Assembly: GCF_000495915.1 (NCBI RefSeq)
Contig: NZ_AOFQ01000002.1
Span: forward strand, 20,667 to 84,666
Reading direction: 5' to 3'
Length of the DNA: 64,000 bases
Source: Stutzerimonas chloritidismutans AW-1
GTDB taxonomy: Bacteria > Pseudomonadota > Gammaproteobacteria > Pseudomonadales > Pseudomonadaceae
Shown: positions 18,230 through 30,606 of the stretch, in pieces
How the letters are laid out: each line of letters starts with the position of its first letter
Position numbering within the stretch: position 1 is the stretch's first letter
Position numbers and translations under genes: made by a program
Notes under the pieces: generated by a model
Database searches by the model: none
Seen by the model: the letters and a program-made list of their open reading frames with translations, nothing else
What the model was told of the DNA's origin: nothing

Positions 18230-18500
18230 CCCCTTCAGGAGGGTGAACGGAGTCGTCGCGGAGAGGGGCGAGCGGCATGGATGCCGCGAGAGAACTAGGC
18301 GTCCCCCCGTAAAGGACCATGGATGGCCCTTGTACGGCGACCCTCGGAGCGACGGCGGAGAGAACGAACCCCGGCGAAGCCGGGGCCGGATGCAGGGGCA
18401 AGACTTTTTGGTTCCTTTTGGCGGGGCCGGCCATCCGGGCGATTGCCAAACGGAACTCGCGCAGCAGCGCGAAACAAAAGTATCGGAACACTCGGAAAAA
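18230..18500 (-). repeat. Interspersed intergenic repeat, right arm (- orientation)
   Basis: On the minus strand it reads GCCAAAAGGAACCAAAAAG and later CCCCGGCTTCGCCGGGG (a tight hairpin). It mirrors the layout of the left arm, so the two form an inverted pair. Between 17684 and 18735 I see no gene with family support; small open frames in both arms change frame and lack start signals. Confidence 0.5.
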
Positions 18501-18751
18501 GGACTGGCGCTCTTCCGTCATCTTGATGGTCGTGCATCTGGAACAGGCTCCAGCCGAGGCGTGGCAGAACCGATGATTGATTTTTCCAGAGGAGGTGAGA
18601 GCCATCAGTAGATGCTTGGGGTAGGCAGAAAATGAAGTGCTCTATCTAGCCGTCTGACTAGCCTATGCCCCCCCTGACAACAGGTCATATCAGCTCAACC
18701 CCACCCCCAAAATCCCCCAAAACCCACCTTTCCAAGCCCTCCCCGAACCTC

Positions 18752-18769
18752 CTGTCACAGAACCGCCAT
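18752..18769 (+). promoter_or_regulatory. Pho-box-like site upstream of the phytate/phosphate cluster
   Basis: Reads CTGTCAC-AGAA-CCGCCAT. Against the PhoB direct-repeat consensus CTGTCAT-N4-CTGTCAT, 11 of 14 positions agree with the right 11-base period. It lies 66 bases before the receptor start codon. Its position in front of phytase and PhoX genes makes PhoB control likely, though the second half-site is weak. Confidence 0.5.
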
Positions 18770-18835
18770 ATCCCCCACCTACCGTCCGCTGCAGTTCCGG
18801 GATGGACCCGGTAAACACCGTTCGGGGGATTGTTC

Positions 18836-21319
18836 ATGAGCACATACCGCAGCGGCATCCGCCATGCAGGATTCCGCATCAGCCTGCTGGCCCTGGCCGT
18901 CAGCGCCGGTTCGGCCTGGGCCGAGGAGCCGCTGGTCATGGAGCATGTCGAAGTGATCGGCCAGGCCGTCAGCATCGACGAAGCACTGAAGGACCAGCGC
19001 AATTCCGACAGCGTCAAGAGCGTGGTTCACGCCGACGGCATCGGCCAGCTGCCGGACGACAACGCCGCCGAGGCGCTGCAGCGCATTCCGGGCATTTCGG
19101 TCGAGCGCGACCAGGGCGAAGGGCGCTTCGTCAGCGTGCGCGGCATCGCGCCGGATCTGAACAGCGTCACCATCAACGGCACGCTGGTCCCATCGCCGGA
19201 GAGCGATCGCCGTGCCGTGGCGCTCGACGTGCTGCCATCGGAGCTGGTGCAGTCGCTGTCGGTGGTCAAGACGCTGACGCCGGACATGGATGCCAATTCC
19301 CTGGGCGGCACCATCGAGGTACAGAGCCTGTCGGCCTTCGACCATGACGGGTTGTTCTACAGCCTCAGCGGCGAGGGCAGCTATGACGACAACGTCGACA
19401 AGACGAGCCCGAAATTCTCCGGCGCCATCAGCGACCGCTTCAGCCTGGGCGATGGCGTCGACAATTTCGGTGTCGCCGCGGCCGTCAGCTGGCAAGAGCG
19501 CGACTTCGGCTCGGACAACGTCGAGACCGGCGGCAAGTGGGACTTCGCCGACGACGGCGCGCGGCTGGAGGAACTCGAGCAGCGCGACTACGAGATCACC
19601 CGCGAGCGCACCGGCTTCGGGCTGAACTTCGACTACAAGCCGGACGATCTCAGCAGCTACTACCTGCGCACGCTGTACAGCCGCTTCAAGGACACCGAAA
19701 CGCGTAACGCCGCCGGTGTCGCCTTCGAGGATTCGCAGCTGCCGGGCGAGACCGGTGACGCCGAGGGCTGGCGCGAGCTGAAGTCCCGCGAGGACACCCA
19801 GACCGTGCAGTCCTACGTGTTCGGCGGTGAACGCATGATGGGCCTGTGGACCCTGAGCGGACAGGCCGGTTACAGCCAGTCGCGCGAGCGCAATCCGGGC
19901 GGCATCGCCAGCGCGACCTTCGAGGGCGATTTCGCCGATGCCGGCTTTTCCAGCAGCCGCAAGCCGCGCCTGACGATCGATTCGTCCTACTACGACCCGG
20001 CGTCCTTCGAGCTGGATGAAGTGGAGTGGGAGAAAAGCGACACCCGCGACCGCGAGAAGAACATCCGCCTGGACCTGGCGCGCGAGTACGACATCCAGGG
20101 TTACGCCGCGCAGGCCAAGTTCGGCGGCAAGCTCAGCCGCCGGCACAAGGACAACGATAACGAGGTCTGGAAATACGACGATTTCGACGACCCGACCCTG
20201 GCCGACTTTCAGGGCGGCAACGTCGACTATGCGCTCGGCCGCTTCGGCCCGGGCATCAGTGCCTCGGCCATCGAGGGCGCGATTGGCGGTCTGGATGCCA
20301 GCGAGTTCTACGACGAGGAGGAGTCGCGCATCAATGACTTCGACATGCACGAGGACATCAACGCCGCCTACCTGATGAACACCGTGGATATCGACCGCTG
20401 GCGCGTCATCGCCGGCCTGCGCTACGAGGGCACGCGCTTTCGCGCCAAGGGCACCGGCCTGCGCGATGACCAGTTCGAGTCGATCTCCAGCAGCAGTCGT
20501 TATGACCACTGGCTGCCGGGGCTGCACCTGCGCTACCAACTGACCGACGACACCATGATCCGTGCCGCCTGGAGCAACAGCGTAGTGCGCCCGACCTTCG
20601 GCCAGCTGGCGCCCGGTTTCGTCATCGACGGCAACGACGCCGAGTTCGGCAATCCCGATCTCAAGCCGCTGGAATCGATCAACTACGACCTCGGCATCGA
20701 GCACTACATGGGCCGCGCCGGCGTGGTGTCGGCGTACCTGTTCTACAAGGACATCGATAACTTCATCTACAACACCGATCTGGCCGGCACCGGCCAGTGG
20801 GCCGCGTTCGACGAAGCGCTCAGTTTCCAGAACGGCAGCAGCGCGAAGCTCTACGGCCTGGAGCTGGCCTACTCGCAGAAGCTCGACTGGCTGCCGGCGC
20901 CGTGGAACGGCCTATTGCTGGGCGCCAACGCCACCTTCAGCCAGTCCGACGCGGACATCGAAGGGCAGGGCATGCAGCGCAGCATCGACCTGCCGAACCA
21001 CTCCGACACGGTCGGCAACCTGATGCTCGGCTGGGAAAACGACCGACTCAACCTGCGCCTGGCTGCGAACTACAAGTCGGACTACCTCTACGAGGTGGCC
21101 GGCATCGACGACGAGGCGCACGACCTGTACGTCGACGATCAGCTGTTCGTCGATTTCAAGGCGGGCTACTTCATCACGCCGAGCCTGCAGCTGACCTTCG
21201 AGGCGCTGAACCTGACGGACGAGTCCTACTACGTCTACAGCGGCCGCCGTGCCTACAACGCCCAGTACGAAGAGTACGGCCCGACCTACAAGCTCGGCCT
21301 GACCCTCACCCACTTCTGA
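18836..21319 (+). CDS. TonB-dependent outer-membrane receptor (TIGR01782-like), phytase-linked
   Basis: Outer-membrane active transporter of 827 residues. It has a signal peptide (to about 30; LLALAVSAGSAWA), a TonB-box-like VMEHVEVIGQ, and a plug domain (about 50-165; RIPGISVERDQGEGRFVSVRGI, LDVLPSELVQSLSVVKTLTPDMDANSLGGTIEV, typical of the TIGR01782 subfamily). A 22-strand barrel follows, ending in aromatic residue F (KLGLTLTHF). ATG 18836 follows GGGGGA; a TTG six bases earlier is less likely. It heads the cluster phytase-exbB-exbD-tonB-phoX, suggesting that it imports phytate or its hydrolysis products. The ligand is inferred. Confidence 0.92.
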   Translation: MSTYRSGIRHAGFRISLLALAVSAGSAWAEEPLVMEHVEVIGQAVSIDEALKDQRNSDSVKSVVHADGIGQLPDDNAAEALQRIPGISVERDQGEGRFVSVRGIAPDLNSVTINGTLVPSPESDRRAVALDVLPSELVQSLSVVKTLTPDMDANSLGGTIEVQSLSAFDHDGLFYSLSGEGSYDDNVDKTSPKFSGAISDRFSLGDGVDNFGVAAAVSWQERDFGSDNVETGGKWDFADDGARLEELEQRDYEITRERTGFGLNFDYKPDDLSSYYLRTLYSRFKDTETRNAAGVAFEDSQLPGETGDAEGWRELKSREDTQTVQSYVFGGERMMGLWTLSGQAGYSQSRERNPGGIASATFEGDFADAGFSSSRKPRLTIDSSYYDPASFELDEVEWEKSDTRDREKNIRLDLAREYDIQGYAAQAKFGGKLSRRHKDNDNEVWKYDDFDDPTLADFQGGNVDYALGRFGPGISASAIEGAIGGLDASEFYDEEESRINDFDMHEDINAAYLMNTVDIDRWRVIAGLRYEGTRFRAKGTGLRDDQFESISSSSRYDHWLPGLHLRYQLTDDTMIRAAWSNSVVRPTFGQLAPGFVIDGNDAEFGNPDLKPLESINYDLGIEHYMGRAGVVSAYLFYKDIDNFIYNTDLAGTGQWAAFDEALSFQNGSSAKLYGLELAYSQKLDWLPAPWNGLLLGANATFSQSDADIEGQGMQRSIDLPNHSDTVGNLMLGWENDRLNLRLAANYKSDYLYEVAGIDDEAHDLYVDDQLFVDFKAGYFITPSLQLTFEALNLTDESYYVYSGRRAYNAQYEEYGPTYKLGLTLTHF

Positions 21320-21394
21320 CCCCATGCCGCTCCGGTGCCCGCCGTTCCCCTTTTCGGTCGGGCGCCGGCAGGCGGCAGCCTGAATGGATACACC

Positions 21395-23311
21395 ATGAAC
21401 GCATTACCCAAAACCATGCTGCTCGGCCTGTGCATCGCATTGGCGGCCTGCCAGTCCACGCAACCAGATACACCGGCGAAGTCGGCCCAGCTGAACATCA
21501 GCGAACCGCTGCTGGCCGGCCTCGAGTACGCCCAGCTGCTAAACGGCGACACCCCCTGGACCGGTGCCGACCGTGTGCAGGTCGATGACCAGGGCCTGCA
21601 GCTGCTGGACGCCGCCGGTAACAGCCTGGCGCGCCACGCCGGGCGCTTCGAAGGACTGGACCATCGCGTCGACCGCCAGGGTTTGCTGCTGGCCACCGTC
21701 GAGCGCAAACGTCAGCAGGCGATGCTGCTCGGCCTGAATGCCGCGCGTGCCTGGAGCCAGCCGCTGTACCTGCCGCGCACCGCATTCGCCATCGAGGGGC
21801 TGTGCCTGTACCGCGACAGCGCGCACAACGACTTCGTGTTTCTGCTCGGTGAGGAGGGCGTCGGCGAGCAATGGCTGGTCGGCAGTCAGGGCCGCCTGCT
21901 CGATGAGGCGCGGCGGGTGCGCGGGCTCAGCCTGCCGCCGCAAAGCGCCTTCTGCCAGACGGACGATGCCAGTGGGCAGCTCTATGTCAACGAGGAGTCC
22001 GTCGGCTTCTGGCGTTACTCGGCCGACGCCGAGGCGCCGTTGCAGCGTGAGCCGGTCGATCTGCGCCAGCCGTTCGGCAGCCTGGCCCATGCCGCAGCGG
22101 GCATGACCCTGGTGCCGGGCGGACTGCTGGCGCTCGATCCCGAAGCCTCGGTGCTGCATCTATACCGGCAGAACGAAGCCGGCTGGCAAGCCGATGAGGT
22201 CATCGCACTGGACGGTTTCGACGAACCGGAACGCATCAGCGCGCGCCGCAGTGCCGAGGGCGTCGAGCTGCTGCTGGCGGATGAACGCGGCCTGCAGTCG
22301 GCCCGTCTGGGCTGGCAACCGACCGCGCTATCGCAAGCCGAGCCGATCGTCAGCCTGCCGGCCGCGGTGGAGACCGGCCCGGTGCCGAGCCTGGGTGATG
22401 CAGCCGATGATCCGGCGATCTGGGTCCATCCGCGCGATCCGGCGCAGAGTCGTGTGCTAGGCACCGACAAGAAGGGCGGCCTGGTGGTGTACGACCTGGA
22501 CGGCCGTCAGGTGCAGGACCTGCGCGCCGGCCGGCTGAACAACGTCGATGTGCGCAGCGGCTTCCGCCTTGGCAGCAAGCGCGTGGACCTGGCCGTGGCC
22601 AGCAATCGCGATCACAACAGCCTGCACCTGTTCGCCATCGACCGGGCGAGCGGGGTGCTCCGCGATGTCGGCGAGGTCGCCACGCCGCTGAGCGAAATCT
22701 ATGGCCTGTGCATGTTCCAGGATCGCCAGGGCACTACCTACGCCATCGCCAACGGCAAGGACGGCACCTTCCTGCAGTACCGCCTCGATGGCAGCTCCGG
22801 CCAGCCGCGTGGCGAGCTGGTGCGGCGCTTCAAGCTGGACAGTCAGCCCGAGGGCTGCGTGGCCGACGACCGCAGCGAGCGGCTGTTCGTCGGCGAGGAA
22901 GACGTCGCGGTGTGGGTGGTCGATGCCCGCGCCGATGTGCCAGCGGTGCCGGAGCAGGTCATCGGTGTCGGCGGGCCGGTCTACGACGACATCGAAGGTC
23001 TGGCCATCTACCACGGCGAGCGTGGCGACTACCTGGTGATTTCCAGTCAGGGCAACGACAGCTACGTGGTGCTCGATGCCCAGGCTCCCTACGCGGTGCG
23101 CGGCGCCTTCCGCATCGGCCTGAACGCCGAGCGCGGCATCGACGGAGCGTCCGAGACCGATGGGCTGGAAGTCACCTCGGCCAACCTCGGCGGCATCTGG
23201 AATCGCGGAATGCTGGTGGTGCAGGACGGCCGCAAGCGCATGCCCGAGGGGACGCAGAACTACAAGTACCTGCCCTGGTCGGCGATCGCCGATGCGCTGG
23301 GGCTGGATTGA
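21395..23311 (+). CDS. Beta-propeller phytase, two-domain lipoprotein
   Basis: Calcium-dependent phytase (3-phytase family, PF02333) that releases phosphate from inositol hexakisphosphate. 638 residues; MNALPKTMLLGLCIALAAC is a lipoprotein signal with lipobox LAAC (Cys19). The C-terminal half (about 320-638) is the catalytic propeller: DAADDPAIWVHPRDPAQSRVLGTDKKGGL, RLNNVDVR, and EGCVADDRSERLFVGEE with YDDIEGLAIY. The N-terminal half (about 30-315) looks like a divergent second propeller with weaker acidic sites, as in known dual-domain phytases. It lies 75 bases after the receptor gene, in the same operon. Confidence 0.92.
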   Translation: MNALPKTMLLGLCIALAACQSTQPDTPAKSAQLNISEPLLAGLEYAQLLNGDTPWTGADRVQVDDQGLQLLDAAGNSLARHAGRFEGLDHRVDRQGLLLATVERKRQQAMLLGLNAARAWSQPLYLPRTAFAIEGLCLYRDSAHNDFVFLLGEEGVGEQWLVGSQGRLLDEARRVRGLSLPPQSAFCQTDDASGQLYVNEESVGFWRYSADAEAPLQREPVDLRQPFGSLAHAAAGMTLVPGGLLALDPEASVLHLYRQNEAGWQADEVIALDGFDEPERISARRSAEGVELLLADERGLQSARLGWQPTALSQAEPIVSLPAAVETGPVPSLGDAADDPAIWVHPRDPAQSRVLGTDKKGGLVVYDLDGRQVQDLRAGRLNNVDVRSGFRLGSKRVDLAVASNRDHNSLHLFAIDRASGVLRDVGEVATPLSEIYGLCMFQDRQGTTYAIANGKDGTFLQYRLDGSSGQPRGELVRRFKLDSQPEGCVADDRSERLFVGEEDVAVWVVDARADVPAVPEQVIGVGGPVYDDIEGLAIYHGERGDYLVISSQGNDSYVVLDAQAPYAVRGAFRIGLNAERGIDGASETDGLEVTSANLGGIWNRGMLVVQDGRKRMPEGTQNYKYLPWSAIADALGLD

Positions 23312-23380
23312 CGTCATCGCCCGCTAACCGACCCGCAATCCAATAGCAGCTGCCCCAGTCGGGGCAGGAGGAAACGATTC

Positions 23381-24094
23381 ATGCAAACGACTCTCGAGCA
23401 TATGTCCATCTGGGGCCTGATCAGCGAAGCCAGCCTGGTGGTCCAGGCGGTGATGATGATTCTGGTCCTGGCCTCGGTTTCGAGCTGGTACCTGATCATC
23501 CGTCGCAGTGTGGCGTTGCGCAGCGCCGAACGCCTGCAGCGCGGCTTCCTGCAGCGCTTCCGGCAGGGCGGCGATCTTGCCCAGCTCTATCGCGAAGGCC
23601 AGGCGCAGCCGTTGCCGGACGAGGCCGCGCTGCAGCGCATCTTCCTCGCCGGTTACGGCGAGTTCGCCCAGCTGCAGCGCCAGCCGGGGATCGCGCCGGA
23701 TGCAGTGGCGCAAGGTGTCGAGCGCAGCCTCTACGTGGCCGTCGCCGAGCAGGAGGAGCGTCTGGAAAAGGGCCTGCAGTTTCTCGCGACCGTGGGTTCG
23801 GTGAGTCCCTACATCGGCCTGTTCGGCACCGTGTGGGGAATCATGAACTCCTTCCTCGGCCTGTCGCAGGTGCAGCAGGCGACGCTCTCGACCGTCGCGC
23901 CGGGCATCGCCGAAGCGCTGATCGCCACGGCCATCGGCCTGTTCGCGGCGATTCCCGCGGTGATGGCCTACAACCGCTTCGCTGCCCGTGGGCAGACGCT
24001 GGTCGGTCGTTACTACGCCTTCGGCAACGAGTTACAGGCGCGCCTGCATCGGCGCCTGCACGCCGCTTCACCCAACGTCGCCGCAGCCGCCTGA
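23381..24094 (+). CDS. exbB: ExbB/TolQ/MotA-type proton channel subunit
   Basis: Inner-membrane proton-channel component that energises TonB. 237 residues with three hydrophobic segments (about 15-38, 135-160, 180-205). The family core reads FLATVGSVSPYIGLFGTVWGIMNSF and EALIATAIGLFAAIPAVMAYNRF. A strong ribosome site AGGAGGAA lies before ATG 23381. It is followed within 13 bases by exbD and overlaps in function with the tonB gene downstream, forming a dedicated energising set for the local receptor. Confidence 0.92.
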   Translation: MQTTLEHMSIWGLISEASLVVQAVMMILVLASVSSWYLIIRRSVALRSAERLQRGFLQRFRQGGDLAQLYREGQAQPLPDEAALQRIFLAGYGEFAQLQRQPGIAPDAVAQGVERSLYVAVAEQEERLEKGLQFLATVGSVSPYIGLFGTVWGIMNSFLGLSQVQQATLSTVAPGIAEALIATAIGLFAAIPAVMAYNRFAARGQTLVGRYYAFGNELQARLHRRLHAASPNVAAAA

Positions 24095-24107
24095 GGAGGA
24101 CGCCTTC

Positions 24108-24569
24108 ATGCTGGTCAAACCACAGCACAAACACGGGCCCAAGGCGGAAATGAACGTGGTGCCCTACATCGACGTGATGCTGGTGCTGCTGGTGATCTTC
24201 ATGGTCACCGCGCCGATGCTGGTGCAGGGCGTCAAGATCGAGCTGCCCAAGGTCGCAGCCGAAGCGCTGCCGGTGGAGAACGAGCGGCAGATCCTCACGC
24301 TCTCGGTAAAGGCCGATGGCGGCTTCTACTGGAACCTGGGCAGCGAGCTGGACATCGACAACCAGACCGACAGCGCCGTCGACCTTGCCGAGCTGCAGGC
24401 CAAGGTCGGCGCGATCATCGCCGAGCGCGGCGACACCCAGGTTTATGTCCGTGCCGACGAGGCGGCGGACTACGGTCGCGTGGTTGCCGGTATCGCCGAG
24501 CTGCAGCGCGGCGGGGTGGTCAACCTGGGGCTGATCACCGAGGCGCCGGCCGGAGCCGGGCAGCCGTGA
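24108..24569 (+). CDS. exbD: ExbD/TolR-type subunit
   Basis: Partner of ExbB: 153 residues, one N-terminal transmembrane helix carrying the essential proton-path aspartate (PYIDVMLVLLVIFMVTAPM), then a periplasmic domain. The start at ATG 24108 follows GAGGAGGA; the longer frame upstream is exbB shadow. Its stop TGA overlaps the tonB ATG by one base (TGATG), indicating coupling. Confidence 0.92.
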   Translation: MLVKPQHKHGPKAEMNVVPYIDVMLVLLVIFMVTAPMLVQGVKIELPKVAAEALPVENERQILTLSVKADGGFYWNLGSELDIDNQTDSAVDLAELQAKVGAIIAERGDTQVYVRADEAADYGRVVAGIAELQRGGVVNLGLITEAPAGAGQP

Positions 24570-25399
24570 TGATGACCTTCAGCACGCCCGCCGCGCATGG
24601 CAGCGAAGTTGTCCCGCGACAGTGGATCGGTCCGGCCGGGGCTGCATTGCTGACCCTCGGGATGCACGCCGGACTGTTCGCGCTGTTGCTCGGCAGCTGG
24701 TCGCCAGCGCTGGAAATGCCGGTCGCCACCCAGGTGATGCAGACCCAGTTGATCAGCCTGCCGCCGCCGGCGCCAACCGAGAGCGCAGTGTCGGTCGAAC
24801 CGCCCGTCGAGCCCGCGGTCGAACCGCCGCCGCGCGAGCCGCAGGTCGATACCCACGCCCAGCAGCAGCGACTCGAGCAGGCCGAGCTGGCCTTCAAGCG
24901 CGCCGAAGAGGAGCGCAAGGCCGAGCAGCTGAAGCAGCAGCGCGAGCAGTTGGAACGCCAGCGCGAACAGCAGCGTCAGCGCGACGAGCAACGCCGCCAG
25001 GAACAGGCACAGGAGCGGGAACGGATGGCTCAGGAAGAGGCACGGTTGCAGGCGGCGCGCGAAGCCGAGGCAACGGCACGCGCGGAAGCGGCTGAGCGCG
25101 CACGACAGGCTGCTGCGGCCGAAGCGGCCAGCCGGCAATACCTGCCGATTGCCAAGAAGCCGCCGGTCTACCCGCAACGGGCGCTGGACTCTGGGCTTCA
25201 GGGTTCCTGCACGGTCAGCTACACGGTTGATGTGCAGGGTCGCGTGCGCTCGCCCGAAGTGGTCGGCGACTGCCATCCGCTGTTCATCCGCCCATCACTT
25301 ACCGCCGCCAAGAGCTTTCGCTACCAGCCGCGCATCGTCGAAGGCCGCGCGGTTGCCGTGCCCGATGTAAAGAACACCTTCCATTACCGCATCGAATGA
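24569..25399 (+). CDS. tonB: TonB-family energy transducer with TolA-like coiled-coil spacer
   Basis: Links the ExbBD motor to the outer-membrane receptor. 276 residues: N-terminal transmembrane helix (about 22-42; ALLTLGMHAGLFALLLGSW), a short Pro/Glu-Pro patch (PPVEPAVEPPPREPQ), then roughly 100 residues of charged Gln/Glu/Arg/Ala coiled coil that resembles TolA. The TonB C-terminal domain is about 195-276 (PPVYPQRALDSGLQGSCTVSYTV). Classical TonB has a proline-rich spacer, so this is a hybrid architecture. The C-terminal TonB_C domain and neighbours argue for a TonB role rather than TolA. Confidence 0.9.
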   Translation: MMTFSTPAAHGSEVVPRQWIGPAGAALLTLGMHAGLFALLLGSWSPALEMPVATQVMQTQLISLPPPAPTESAVSVEPPVEPAVEPPPREPQVDTHAQQQRLEQAELAFKRAEEERKAEQLKQQREQLERQREQQRQRDEQRRQEQAQERERMAQEEARLQAAREAEATARAEAAERARQAAAAEAASRQYLPIAKKPPVYPQRALDSGLQGSCTVSYTVDVQGRVRSPEVVGDCHPLFIRPSLTAAKSFRYQPRIVEGRAVAVPDVKNTFHYRIE

Positions 25400-25427
25400 T
25401 GCCGTTACGACTCAGGAACCGTTTTCG

Positions 25428-27389
25428 ATGAATCAGGATTTCACCGATTTTCACGCGAGCGTGGGCGCTCATGACGACCAACCGGTCAATCCGAGCGGCA
25501 ACATGCCGCTGCAGCAGGCGATCGATCACCGCCGGCGCGGGCTGCTCAAGGGTGGGCTCGGCCTGGCCGGCATCGCCTTTCTCGGCGGCGGGATGGCCGG
25601 CGCGCGAGCCGCGACCCGGGGCGATTCGCTGCTCGGCTTCGAAGGTATTCCGACCCAGCTCGACCCGCATTTCGACCGTGTCGAGGTGGCGCCGGGCTAC
25701 AGCGCCCGGGTGTTCTTCTCCTGGGGCGATCCGGTGCATGCCGACGCACCCGAGTGGCAGCCGGATGCCAGCGACGATTGGCAAGCCCAGCTCAGGCAGG
25801 CCGGCGACAACCACGATGGCATGCATTTTTTCCCGTTCCCCGACGCGCCCGACAGCCGCGGCCTGCTGGCTATCAACCACGAATACGTCAACCCGACGCT
25901 GCATCCAAAGGGCATCGCCGTGGTCGATGGCCGACGCCCGCTGGAACAGGTGCGCAAGGAGCAGGCGGCCCATGGTCTGAGTGTCATCGAGGTGCGCAAG
26001 GATGCCCAGGGCGAATGGCGGCGGGTGATGGATTCACCCTACAACCGCCGCATTTCCGGCATGACGCCGATGGCCATTGCCGGGCCGCTGGCCGGCCATG
26101 CGGCGATGCAGACCATGGACGACCCGGAAGGAAAGACGGTGCTCGGCACGCTGAACAACTGTTCCAGCGGCTTCACCCCCTGGGGCACCTATCTGGTCTG
26201 CGAGGAGAACTGGCACAACTACTTCGTCAACCACGACACCGACGACCTCGCCGCACGCGTCTCGCACAACCGCTACGGCATCGCCGGCAGCGGCATGAGC
26301 AAGCTTTACGGCTGGGGCACGGTCGATCCGCGCTTCGATGCCACGCCGAAGGCGGGTCAGCCCCATGGCGGCTTCGTCAACGAGCCGCACCGGTTCGGCT
26401 GGGTGGTGGAGGTCGATCCGTTCGACCCGCAGAGCGCGCCGGTCAAGCGCACCGCCTTCGGCCGCTACTGCCGCGAGTGCTCGGTGCTGTCGCTGGGCGA
26501 GGACGGGCGCATGGCGTTCTACTCGGGCGACGACACCAAGGGCGAGTACGTATACAAGTTCGTTCCCAGCGGCCGTTTCGTGCCCGGTGCGGACGCGGCC
26601 AACCGCCGCTTGCTGGATGAGGGCACCTTGTATGTCGCGCGTTTCGATGCCGACGGCAGTGGCCAGTGGCTGGCGCTGGTGCACGGCGAGCATGGCCTGA
26701 CCGCGGAAAACGGCTTCCCCAGCCAGGCCGAGGTGCTGCTCAACGCCCGCGCCGCCGCCGACCGTGCCGGCGCAACGCCGATGGACCGGCCGGAGTGGGT
26801 CGCAGTGCATCCCGATACCCGCGAGGTCTACGTCACCCTGACCAACAATGACGCGCGCGGCACCAAGCAGCCGCTGGACAAGGCCAATCCGCGACCGAAC
26901 AATCTGCACGGGCAGATCCTGCGCTGGCAGGAGGAGGGCGGCGACCCGACGGCGACGCGTTTCCTGTGGGAAGTCTTCCTGCTCGCCGGCGAGCGTCGCG
27001 GAGCGCGCGATGCCCAGGGCCAGCCGGTTGCCGCCAACCTGATCGGCACCATCGACGGCGACTGCTTTTCCTCGCCGGACGGGCTGGCCTTCGATCGTGA
27101 CGGGCGCTTGTGGATCGAAACCGATTTCGACGATGACGAATCGGTGATGCAGGCCATGGGCACCAATCAGCTGCTCTGCGCCGATCCGAAAACGCGCGAG
27201 GTGCGGCGTTTCCTGGTCGGGCCACGGGGCTGCGAGATCACCGGAATCACCTGGAGCCCGGACTACCGTGCCATGTGGATCAACGTGCAGCACCCGGGGC
27301 TGAGCTTTCCGGCCAGCGACGGCCAGTCACGCCCGCGCTCGTCCACGGTGCTGATCACCAAGGACGACGGCGGCGTGATCGGCAGCTGA
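25428..27389 (+). CDS. phoX: PhoX-family alkaline phosphatase (DUF839), Tat-exported
   Basis: Periplasmic or secreted Ca/Fe-dependent phosphomonoesterase. 653 residues; the twin-arginine signal DHRRRGLLKGGLGLAGIAFL is about 27-46. Conserved PhoX blocks are seen: NCSSGFTPWGTYLVCEEN, GFVNEPHRFGWVVEVDPFDP, FYSGDD, RPEWVAVHP, and SSPDGLAFDRDGRLWIETD. It starts 28 bases after tonB and closes the cluster, consistent with mopping up organic phosphate released next to the phytase. Confidence 0.93.
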   Translation: MNQDFTDFHASVGAHDDQPVNPSGNMPLQQAIDHRRRGLLKGGLGLAGIAFLGGGMAGARAATRGDSLLGFEGIPTQLDPHFDRVEVAPGYSARVFFSWGDPVHADAPEWQPDASDDWQAQLRQAGDNHDGMHFFPFPDAPDSRGLLAINHEYVNPTLHPKGIAVVDGRRPLEQVRKEQAAHGLSVIEVRKDAQGEWRRVMDSPYNRRISGMTPMAIAGPLAGHAAMQTMDDPEGKTVLGTLNNCSSGFTPWGTYLVCEENWHNYFVNHDTDDLAARVSHNRYGIAGSGMSKLYGWGTVDPRFDATPKAGQPHGGFVNEPHRFGWVVEVDPFDPQSAPVKRTAFGRYCRECSVLSLGEDGRMAFYSGDDTKGEYVYKFVPSGRFVPGADAANRRLLDEGTLYVARFDADGSGQWLALVHGEHGLTAENGFPSQAEVLLNARAAADRAGATPMDRPEWVAVHPDTREVYVTLTNNDARGTKQPLDKANPRPNNLHGQILRWQEEGGDPTATRFLWEVFLLAGERRGARDAQGQPVAANLIGTIDGDCFSSPDGLAFDRDGRLWIETDFDDDESVMQAMGTNQLLCADPKTREVRRFLVGPRGCEITGITWSPDYRAMWINVQHPGLSFPASDGQSRPRSSTVLITKDDGGVIGS

Positions 27390-27411
27390 GGATCGTGCCG
27401 GCGCCATATGT

Positions 27412-30399
<2,988 letters not shown>

Positions 30400-30606
30400 C
30401 AGTAGCGATCCGTATCCGGTGTGAAGGCAGGGCAGGGTGGTTCATACGAGAGCTGGTTCAGCTCGGACAACCGATTGCCCGGGAAGTCGTGCCGGCGAGG
30501 CAGGAGGTTGATGGTGCCATTCGCTGCAGTTCGTCCTTGCAGCGGCCAGGGTACAGGGAAAAACCCGTACCATATCAACGATATGCAATGCTCACGGTGA
30601 TTTCCG

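Noticed and set aside
17796..18611. Several small open frames in both strands of the repeat region
   Set aside because: They overlap one another, lack ribosome sites and families, and coincide with repeat-like GC-rich hairpins.
18779..20704. 641-codon open frame on the minus strand
   Set aside because: Antisense shadow of the TonB-dependent receptor; low-complexity Val/Ala/Gly protein with no family features, while the plus strand has clear receptor domains.
26034..27293. 419-codon open frame on the minus strand
   Set aside because: Antisense to phoX, which has a Tat signal and conserved blocks.
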